A DNA stretch of 36,684 nucleotides from Apostichopus californicus (Eukaryota > Echinodermata > Holothuroidea > Aspidochirotida > Stichopodidae), in NCBI GenBank assembly GCA_020650975.1, contig JAIPMN010001867.1, positions 10,037 through 46,720 on the forward strand, written 5' to 3'. The translations under genes and the position numbers were made by a program. The notes below the pieces were generated by a model. The model searched no databases. It saw only the letters and a list, made by a program, of their open reading frames with translations, and was not told where the DNA came from. This document shows positions 1 to 10,900 of this stretch, piece by piece; the first letter of the stretch is position 1; each line of letters opens with the position of its first letter.

Positions 1-1910
1 GGGGGGGGGGGGTTGGAATTGAAACTCAATGTTCTCAGATATGCCTGTACCAATACTGAGATGCCATTGTCCTATACTATTTAAAAATAGCACCTTCTAC
101 CTTGGAAATACTGTCCACTTTTGTGCCCTCACTTGAAACCAAATTTTCCAAGAAAATGTATAAGATGAAAGTCACAAAATGGAAGGTTTGGGTGAGGGAT
201 ACTGGCATAAATTCAAGACAGACTAGCCACCACAAAAAGAAAACTATAATTCACTGAGTATCCAAACAGAAAATAACAAATAATAATAACATCAAAAGAG
301 ACAACAATAAACATTAAGACCTATTATTTGATATACAATGACAAGAGGAAACATGTTATTAAGGTTGACACTATATTATTGGATTTAGGGTACACTAAAA
401 AACTCAACAACTTTCATTAAATATTAATATTGTAAACCAGCATATGAAACACAAGACAAAGAAAATGAAATATTACTGTAAATTGTACGGATGGCACAAT
501 CAATGAAATAAGTAGGTTTCATCCAAGCAGACAAACATAAGACACCTGTATATATATTTTTCTTTATGCATCTCAGAGCTGGTAGTTCCTTGGATGAACC
601 TTGCAATATAAAACGTCCCAAGACTAAACAGAACCTCGTTTAACTAATTATTAAAATAGATTTATTATAGTATATTTTTTGGAATAACTGGGTTCATTTA
701 CGATGTTTATGACAGGTTCACCCACAACCCACGGGTTTGGACATTGTGTAGTTTTGGAGGGATTTGACCATAGAGATAACATTTCATGAGATACAATAGA
801 ACAATCATAAAGAATATTTTGGGAAACCATAGGCTTTTAAGGAGAAATTATACTTGGTCTGTGTTTTATTATTTTCTACAGAAATGGAAGGGAATCACAA
901 ATGCAAAGGGGTTTGGGGTGAGAGAGGTAAGGGGTTGGGTAGGGGGAAGGGACAGGGACAGGGGAGGGGAACACTGCAATTGGGCACTGAGGTGATGAGC
1001 AATGGTAATGTGACTGCAAGAATGATAGAACACGATAAATGTAATTTGTATAGTAATGAAGGCCAATAGACTGGTGTATCCGTAGGTTTGCATCACAAAG
1101 TGAGAATCTCTCAAGATTCCTGTTTCAGATGCTACTGTCTTTAATATGATGGTTTTAAGGAACAAACGTTACAGTAGTGACAGCCCAAAGGAAAGATAGA
1201 CGAAAAATGTGAAATAATGGTGTTGAATTGAGACTTAAATCTGTGAAGAGAACACGAATTAAGCAAAAAAATAAATACATAAAAAATAATAAAAAAAGGT
1301 AAACTAACTTGAAGAGATAGGTGACTCATGGCTTGAAAATGAGATATTTCTAATAACATGGTAAAAAAAATCTAGTCACTGATATGAAACAGCAAAAAAA
1401 GTAAAAAATAAATAAATATACTAAACAGTACAAAAGGATGAAACTATGAAACTGATTTGGTTAACTACGATTGAAAAAAAAAAAATATGAAAAAAAAAAA
1501 TAAATACTCAAACAATCTTTTGACAGCAAATTGAAAGCTAGCAGGGAGATGTTTAAATTCCATAACACTTTTAGACTTGCTCAGGTAGTATTGATTGACT
1601 GTAGTGGACGCTAATAGCCTAGCCAATGTGGAAAACAAATCAGGCATGATTTCTATCTTTAAAATTTGAATTCAGGCTTCTATATTAGCACTCTTCCTAC
1701 TGTGGAAGTGCATGAACGTTCAGAATCGGAAAATATTCTAATCTTTAAATTCACGAACAGTCAAAAAAGATTTGAGCATGCCTATAAGGATGTGGATAAA
1801 AAAATTATAGCTAGGTATCTGCTATGACAGCCATGCATGTTTGTATTTTGTAACAGCCAGCAGGGAGCACACATGTGATATAAATACACTGACCACTTCC
1901 ATTTACTTAC
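1..1910. other. non-coding stretch below the last exon found
   Basis: Probably the start of another furry intron, since the microexon donor at 1910 opens it and no downstream exon appears. It is AT-rich, with a 12-base G run at its edge, a G-quadruplex-prone tract near 908-970 and several A-rich runs. Nothing here resembles the missing C-terminal furry blocks such as SLWPSDIFG. Confidence 0.7.
908..970 (+). other. G-rich tract with G-quadruplex pattern
   Basis: The plus strand has at least six runs of three or more G separated by 1-6 bases (aaggggttgggtagggggaa, then gggacagggacaggggaggg). This is the classic G3+N1-7 pattern. It lies on the template strand for furry. Confidence 0.6.
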
Positions 1911-1931
1911 TGAGTTTATGTGTATTACATC
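1911..1931 (-). CDS. FRY: furry exon e24, 21-nt microexon (residues 1442-1448)
   Basis: Seven codons, DVIHINS, phase 0. The acceptor is very strong (cctttctttttctcag|GATG) and the donor is the consensus ACTCA|gtaagt. Human FRY reads DMYRINT at exactly this point, after LDDCKRTFGAKE, so four of seven residues are identical or nearly so and the spacing is right. The next expected exon (human DAQELELCRRLYKLHFQ) was not seen between here and position 1. Confidence 0.82.
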
Positions 1932-4900
1932 CTGAGAAAAAGAAAGGTTAAAAATAAACAAAAAAAACAGGTTTCATTTTTGTTGTTGTTGTTGTTACTA
2001 CTTTGAACCTGCATAGATTTGCTGTTAGGAAGAAATATTAATAAACACAGCAGTCTTAAAAAATACCCATAAAAATAAGTGTATTAATGACATGTATCAA
2101 TACACCCTGATCAAAGCTTGTGTTCTGGTGAGTGCTACAAATAATTTATTATGAATTTATCTACGTTTTCAGACCCCACACCAATGATGGTCATTGTTAT
2201 TATCTACCTAATACTGAGTGTGTAGGATATAAGTATTAAATACAACCCCACAAATCACAGTGCATATCGCCTAGTAGCTGTTTCTTGGGGGCTGTTCGTC
2301 AACTTCTCCAAACCTAGTAAACATCACTCAACAATAAGACTGCAATTAATCAAACTAAGAACCCTTCTACAACGTTTGATCAAAACATTAATTAAGGAGT
2401 CATTCATGATTACAATGCATACGAAACATTATGTCACCCAGACACTTTTTATTCATTCCTTGAAAACAGAACTTATTTATTCTAGCTAATGAACTGCCTT
2501 GTTAAGAGGCTTATTGACATAGTCAGCAAAGGGTTTACCAAAATTAACTCAAAAAGCTCCTTCCTCTTTGGGTACAGTAAGACTAGGTAAGTACAGTATT
2601 GGTATTCATACATGTTTTTTGCTTGCTGTAGGCTTTCTTAAAATACTCTCAATAGTCCATCATTTTATACAAAAAACAGACATCAGAGTCCCAGCAAAAG
2701 GACAAACTTGTCATTTTCTTCAAGGCAATTTTTGTTGTTTCCTGTTTTCAAATGCACATTTATGATTTGCAATGCAGGATTTGTGTTTACAATATATCAT
2801 TGTCACTAATACATGTTGTATCAGAAAGTTCATATTAAAAGGGATCACCCCCTCCCCCACCCTCATTTTTCGTTCAATTATCTTGCCTCTCTCCAAAATG
2901 TCAGCAAAATCTAAATTACCATGGAGGTTCATGAATCATGTATATGAAGCCTTTTGAATTGATTTGCATGACATTTTTTAAATCTTATCTGATACTGAAG
3001 TTTTATACTTATTGTTTATCATCATCAAGTTTCATCTCACCTAACTAAGTGAAAAGTCTTATCTTTTTGAAATTGTCAAATTTTAATCTTCTTGAAATTT
3101 TAATCTTAATCTTTTTGAAAATTTAATCTTTTTGAAAATTTAATCTTTTTGAAATTTTCCAATTTGTTCATCACAAATGGTTAACTCTAGTTCAGTTATC
3201 TTATTTACATATATGGGTGACTAAACGTTAATCATATCATCAACTATTCATTTGACGAACCAAATATATAAACAAAATCTAGTACGGTGTCTTATGTTGA
3301 TCAATTGCATTCTTAATCCAGAGTTATTTTGGTACGGCTTGGGGAAAAAAGAATGGCCAACCAAACTCGAAAAATTTTTGTAAACCAGCAACGTATGCTT
3401 TACATAGTAAGCTATTATATTGACATCTCTGATTCATTTATATCTTTTATCTTTTGAATTATGAGATCCTATTGTACTATTATTATAAAGCTAATAAATG
3501 TTAATATGTTAATATTTATAACAGCAGAGGTGCAGTAGAGTCTTTCTAGTATATGATGTTATTCGCCTGACCTGTTTATTCCTGGACGCTGCAATAATAT
3601 TCTAGAAAAATTGTCAAAATTAGAAAGCAGAAAAATATGTAATGCAATAGTAGATAAAGCCACCTCCTTTTATGCTCCCCAATTTAAGGAAATCACTCTG
3701 TCTTTCAAAGATTTCTCCTCGTTAACCACCATTGTAATAATTCTTTGAGCCAAAATGGTTTTTTCATCTTTCGATTGCGATACAGACACAATTGAGATAT
3801 CACCTGCTTCAAGATACAGAATATTTTTTGGTAATTGTTAGTTTTTGTATTCTCAAATTTGAAGGACTTCCTAGCACTATTATCAGCAAGAGAAATGGGA
3901 CACCAACTTTGAGCACGTGTAAATCTAACAAAAGCTGCCATATCACTACTACTACAAATCAAAAACTGAATATCCAGAAATGACCAAAAAAATTGATTGA
4001 CATACTATTAACAGAATTTTCCACCTGTTCTAAACAAAGCAATATGATAAAATTTTGTAGATTTGAAAGTTACTTGCCAGCTTTTTAATGATCTGCGGTA
4101 TAAACTGTATATAAGAGAATGGGTTCCTTTACTACATCCCCCCCCCCCCCTCCTTCAAAAATTCTTCTATTTCAGCTTTGATATAATATCTCTTTTTGTT
4201 ATTTAATATATTTTAAAGCATGTTAGTTTCAACTGCTATATGCTGGTTAATTGCAAGCACTTTCATTCGACACAAAATATTATCAAAAGAGACCTAACAT
4301 GCACAAATTGCAGACATCTGTAATAATAGTAACAACATCTTTGTTAAGTTAGAAGAAAAATTGCTGCGGGCTTAAATCCATAGGAAAAGATTTCTGGGCC
4401 AAACTTGATTTTCATATTAAAAAAAATCATTAATAAAGACCAAAAACTCTTGCATGTTCTCCAAATGACTAGACTAGCTTTTAAAATCAAGCATGTTTTT
4501 CCCTTCATAAATCCATCACTTTTGAGTGAGGATTCTCAGAATTCTCAAAATAGGGTTGTACCACTCAAGACAGACAATCAGAACGAAGGACTGGATAAAC
4601 CCCCCACAACCCCCATGGACAAACCCCCCACACCCCTCCAAAAAGGAAGGGGAAAAACAAAAAATTCCATCTCAACCATAGAAGACTACACTTTAAGACC
4701 ACCACAAGGAATTTTTTCCTCTTAATTTTTAACTCAAACAGGAAATTTTGGAAGAATTATATAGTATCTTTTTCACTAACATGTACATTGTACACATGTC
4801 TTGCATATCACATTCCAGTTTAACTTTTTCACAAAATGTAATATAGGTCATCTCCTTCTGCTCACATGTACCCCCGCCCCGGGGACAATTAAGGGGAAGA

Positions 4901-7900
4901 AGCCATTGTCATGACATACTTAAGGAAAACAATGCAGACTTTAAAAGAGATGGTGTCTGGTGATATAATTATCCCGGGGGACCCAACCTGACTCTGTGTC
5001 ACATTGCATTGCCATTGAAAGCTGGTTCCTTACTTTGAAAGAGTAGTTCAGAAAACCAAAAGTCAAAAACCACATTTTTAGGTTGACTGAGTCTATATGT
5101 CCAACAACAGTAATTAACAGACATTTCAGTTTGGATTTCTTGGAAGGACCAACCTTTCACAAGTAGACTTTTTACTTTCAATGCAATATATCTCATGAAC
5201 TGTTATCTTAATATACTTTAAACAGATATTTTCAATCAATTGGCAGTTTTGACAAGCCAAACGAAGGATAAATTAAAAACATGTTATTAATTACTACAGA
5301 TTCACTTCCATCTTTGGATGCTCGTTAATATACAAACAAAAACAATTGGATATTTTTATTTGCATTGTATTGCCTGAATGCAGCACAAATTTTCAAACTA
5401 AAACAAAGGGAATACAAATTGAAGAAAAAATATTCTTTAAAACTCTTAACTCATGCACTGATCAAATCTAAAATTGTGATATTCCATACATACATATTGT
5501 TGATATGCATTGCAATATTCTAGTAAATCTTCAAAATTTTCATTTTTCGTTCAACAGAAACTTTCTTTGTCTATAAAAATTTGTTGCATTCATTGTTATT
5601 ATATATAAGATGCAAAATTTTGTTCGATGCAGAAAAAAAGAGGAAAAGCCTGTTAAAATTATACAAACGTCTCGTCATAAATATAACTTGGACAGCCAAT
5701 CAGCCATTGTCTTTAAGCCTAGAGCATTTCTAATACACAAATTTTTGCATGAAATACATTGCAATAGCTACAGAAAGGCTTGTAGACGATACAGCAAAAG
5801 CATAAGGGGTCATAGGTCATCTGACCATTTATCGAACACTTAAATGACGAAGAAATGACCTACCTGAGATGCGACACTCTGCCTCTTGAGAGATGACTTA
5901 ATATCGTCCAAACACTGAAGGAAAAGATTAAGTAGAATATTTAGTCAGCACCAAATATCTAAAAAAAATTACCAAGAGCCAGGAATATTCATATTTATGG
6001 CAAGATTTAAAGTTAAATTTGCTATTTTTTTGATGACATGACTGTTGTTTTCCTTAATCAGTCGTATGAATAACCATTAGTGTCTCTAGTTTCATTTCAA
6101 GGATGTTTTATCAGAGAAAAATTGGGAAATTTAACTTTTTAATTTGTATCGTTTATTGCTGTCATGCAATCCCATGTTTTGACAGCTTTAATCTAAGACA
6201 TACAATGACCCCATTTAGGACTAGATAGAGGTGTGTCTACCATACAACTGATTGAACCGTTTTTGCAACGAAAAATATATCATCCTGTTGGCAAACTATA
6301 TTAGCTCGATCTATGGGGGGGGGGGGGTCTCTGTGATGTTCCAAAATATTACTGTTTTCACGATAAGCGAACAACAAAAGTACACATGTTGTTAACATCA
6401 TTTATACGTGACCATTTAGAAAGCATGATGTAACATATTTTAACAAACAAACCTTGACTGATCACTGCATTTTAGCTCCACAAGCTTGACAGAAAATGCA
6501 ATGTAGCCCTCTTTAAAAAACTCCTATATTTTCTTCTGAGGAAAGCGAGGGACGCAGTGTCTCACTTTTCGACCACAGAAATATGATAACCCTAATCTAT
6601 CTGCAATCTCGTGGACACAACTTCAAACTTCATAGAGCAAATACAGACCACTGCACTTCTAAATATGAGTGAGACTTTCGCGATGTGAAATAAGTCGTGA
6701 AGAAGCCATCATTGGCTTATCAAAGCCGCAAGCTGACTGAAGTCAGTCTCTTTAGATTCATATTTTAACGTCCATGATTATGAATTGTCAATTGTCAACA
6801 ACTCTGTAACTGGACGACATACATTAATCTTGGAGTAACTCAAACTCGGGACCTTATGATTGAAAGGCACAGACAGATGGATTACCGTATGGGTTGAGTC
6901 TCTCTTGGTGATGTATGTATCATAATGCTGATCGAGTTCCATCACTGTATGCTGGTGACTCTGTAGAAGTCCACCGTCAATCAGGACTTCCGTGTCCACA
7001 AAGACAAACGGACATACTGTGTGCTTTGACAACAGGTCTAAGGTCTTCAGTAAATCAGAGGTTAAGAAAAAAAATATGCAGCAGAACTTTTGTCTCATTT
7101 TCTTTGTGCCCCGTCCTTCTGCACATTTCTTTCCACTCCCCCCCCCACCAATCTCCCCCTCCCTCCCCCCATTTTCCATAAAATAAAATGAGATTAAGCA
7201 ATAAACATTTTACATGGCATCCATTATTCATTACCTCATTTAAGTGTATCATATAAAAAATACTAAGATATATCATTTAAAAATTCCTTCCCCAAAATGA
7301 AAATTGCGATTAAACAATAAACATAATTATCGTATCCATTACCTTATTTAAATTTATCTATCTATGATAATCATGACAGATGTAGTCTGAAATCTGGAAT
7401 TTTACCAAAGGTTGTTTTCAAAAAAAAAGAAGGTAATTTCAAAGTATCACTTCAAAGAATACCGTTCTATCATAGACGTAAATACAACGCGTTATTTTTC
7501 CCAAACAATCTAAAAATTAGCAGAAGATAGGAAAGGGAGAAGGAATCATTGCTAGACCTGCAACTTTCTCTGAGCAGATCAAATTACTACATTTTTAGTC
7601 AATAATTTGAAATCATGTGTATATTTATAGTTTAAAAATGGCATAAATAACAGATGGCAAAGTTATATTCTAAAAGAAGAGAGAAATTTATCTATGAATT
7701 TGACCAAACTAATCTTGAACTGAGTGGATGGCTAGCCCAGTGTCCACAGTCAATGATGAGAAGCTTCATTCATGAAGAGGCATGTGTGCCCAGGCTGACA
7801 CCCCCCCCCCATTGTACTGGGACATGTTCCACAGTGCTTGATATATCTCAAATAAAAAACCCAAAACTTGTCATGGAAAGGATATAGAATTCTTGGGCTA

Positions 7901-10900
7901 CGCCCCTCATCTTATCGCCGAGATAATTACAGCCCTCCCTGGTGAGGTTGCAGAATCTTTGCTGCATGACGTTGTAGAGATGAGCGAAGACGTGAAAGGT
8001 TTGTACGGCTTCGTGTCCGAAAGTATCCTTGACGACTTCATCGGCATGCCTCCTCCAGGACTCCTCGACCTCATCGACAGCGATGTACTCGAAGCAAGAA
8101 TGCTCAGGGGCCAGAGAGAGGGTGGACACCGAGACGTCATCTTGACTGCAGAGGAGGACGGTGAAATTTAAAGTGTGAAGTGAAATACTGGCGATGGAGA
8201 TATGTGAGATGGGAGAGGCGGATGGGCGGGAGGGCAGGAGGAGTTGAAACAGTGACTCTCCAGAAATGATGACAAGCAAACTGGTGGAAATATGTGAGAT
8301 GGGAGGGACGGGAGAGGGGGGGTAGGGGGGAGGAGTTGCTCCATTTACAAATTTTGGGACCAAATCGTACTCACCACACCTCTTGTGCACATGAAAGGAA
8401 GGAGAAAGGGGGGGGGGAGGGGGAGGGAGAGGGGGCATGGGATTGTCATACACCAACCTTGACTTAGATGACTCTGAAAGAGATCGACTTTGGACAGGTT
8501 CCATGTCATCCTTCTTTGTTGTTTCTGTGTCGTCGTCGTCATCATCCGGTTGATCTACCGGAGCATCCTGCAAGAATCGATAAATATCAACAAATATTAC
8601 AAAAAACAACTGCAACATTGACGATACTGGTTAATTACAATTATCTGAAACAGCCAAAGAGAAAATAAAACATAACATAAAGCTTTGAACAATTCTGAAA
8701 CCTAATAAAGAGAGCAAAACATAACCGAAATTATTTTCTATTGATTTTTTGTTTCTTCCATCACAAGCAAAAAATTAGCTTTTTACTTTCTGAGTCTGGT
8801 GGAAAAATAAAGTTATGGATGTTCATGAAATTTTGGCTATCAGTATTGTAATCATTTCAGTATGTACAAATGCAATGAGCAGGTTTGTACCTTGCGCATG
8901 TAACCATGCAGCCATACAGCTTCCATGTAACTATCTAATATTTATGTAAAATTTTGACTTAAGTCATAAATCTTAGGTAAAGATCAAAAAGAATTCCCCT
9001 AGCTGAGGTCTATTGTATCTATTAACATATTGGATTTATCATTCATGAATATTCATAAATGTTGACTGTGATGTCACAGGTACTTACATTCTCTGCGTCA
9101 TCTTCATCATCCTCTCTGTCCTCCTTGTCAGAGTAAAGAGGTGCGAATGGATCCTCCTAAAAATAAAAATAAATAACATGATAAAAGAAAATAGCAACAT
9201 AAAAAACAGACATATAGAATGTGTGGCCTGAAAAGCTGCTTGCTTTTCAATGTTACATCTCAACTTTAATATAAACATTTCACAAGGAAAAATTCAACCA
9301 AAGTTTATATTGTCACTTCTTCTGATTGGACTAATTGGAAAGCGACTTTAGATCCTTATGATTATTCACACATGTAAGTATCTTTGTTCTCTTCTTATTG
9401 GTCGGATTTGTAACCTTGTTTGGACATGTATGAATATGCAATTAATATCACCATGAGACAACTTCAACCTGACATCGTCTCTATGTTTCTTTTCTGGTGC
9501 TGTGGCCGAGTGGATAAAGGCGGTGGCATTTGAAGCATTGAAGCAATGAGGCATAGAATCGGGGGGGGGGGTTCCGGGTTGCATACCCGGCCGGGTCATA
9601 GTAAGGTGGGTTTATTAATCCAAGAGTAATCTATGGTTTTCCCATCTGAAATGACTTTCTAAATTGAAAAGATTCCAAACTTGAGATGAAATGGTCATTT
9701 CTGTGACCTTGCTTAGACACTTATGAATATTTCAACTGATATCATCATGGGACAACTTCAACCCTAACATTGTACCTATATATTTGTTTTCTTATAGCAC
9801 AACTCTATAAGTTCCTTTGGATCCATCTATGAATATTCAACAAGCACCATCATCAACTCTCTGAGCTCTGTTACTGTCTAACTGGGGGACTTACTGAAGG
9901 ATCATCCTCAGGATAGAGGAACTGAAAGATACTGTCAACGGTGCCCTCTCCTTGGGGGTCAGGCTCAATGCTGATAGGATCACCTGACCCCTCAGCTGAC
10001 CCTCCGGTGGTATCCTTGTCAATACTCGTTGAACTGAAGAGCACCTAGTCAAGGAAACAAATAAATGTCACAACATTGTAAATAAGCATAAAACCAAACA
10101 CGGACTTTGATATTGACTATGTGCAAACTGATATGCAAAACTTTGCATGAACTTTTGATACATCTAGTTATTATAATCATCGCCTAAATGGAACAAGACC
10201 ATTTCTTAGCTTGTTTGGGGGAGGGAGGGGTGGGGGAATTCCTTAGTAAAGATCTCTGTCATATAAGCAATTCAAGACGTTGGTTGGGTTTTGAGGCAAA
10301 AAGATCAACATTCTCCTGATCCACGGCATCCTGTAGAACAAATTCCAAATCGAACTATTCAAAATGTGACTTACTGATGGGGTTCTAGATAGGTCGACAC
10401 TGCCAGGGCCGAGTGAGTGGAAGACTTTTAGTAACCTTTCTCTGGTTCTTTTCTGGGATAGTTCCGGCTTCCTCCACCCAGAGGATACAATCTTCTGACA
10501 GTTGACGTTGTTTGTAGCTGACTGGGGGTCGCCTGTCTCCGTCGGGTCCGTGCTCATGCTGCTGTCGTCGCTGCTCATGGTGCTCTGAGCAGAGTCGTCG
10601 CTCATCGATGCCGACAGGGTCTGCATGGACACTACACGACGGCTGATCATTGGAGTCTAACAAATGTCAAAGGTCATATTATTAATCAGTCAGTTCCTCA
10701 TTCATATTTAATACTACAAAATTTATGAGAATCTCAGATAATTTGAGATACACTTGTCAAATAGTGTTAGCGATACCATGACAGAGACAAAAATGTTTCC
10801 GACTCCCCCCCCCCCCAAAAAAAACACAGATTTGCATAGTTTTAACCTCATATCTTGGGATCGCAGTATTAACCTGATATCTTAGGATCGTAATTTTATC

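Larger units (their letters stand above)
9157..9894 (-). other. intron between e18 and e19, repeat-filled
   Basis: 738 bases, mostly made of a SINE copy (9497-9684) between two related ~90-base direct repeats, with the recurring phrase tatgaatatt elsewhere (9830). Confidence 0.8.

Noticed and set aside
869-1165. 98-codon minus-strand frame below the microexon, considered as a terminal furry exon
   Set aside because: Its Pro/Ser/Leu-rich middle comes from the G-rich tract, and it shows none of the expected C-terminal furry motifs.
4405-4725. 106-codon plus-strand frame
   Set aside because: Low-complexity Lys/Pro/Thr end from C-rich sequence; no homology recognised.
7893-8171. 92-codon plus-strand open frame
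   Set aside because: Lies opposite e21, whose minus-strand translation matches furry clearly.
9499-9600. A functional tRNA gene
   Set aside because: The tRNA-like head lacks a proper anticodon and T arm, and it continues into a body shared with another copy, so it is a SINE.
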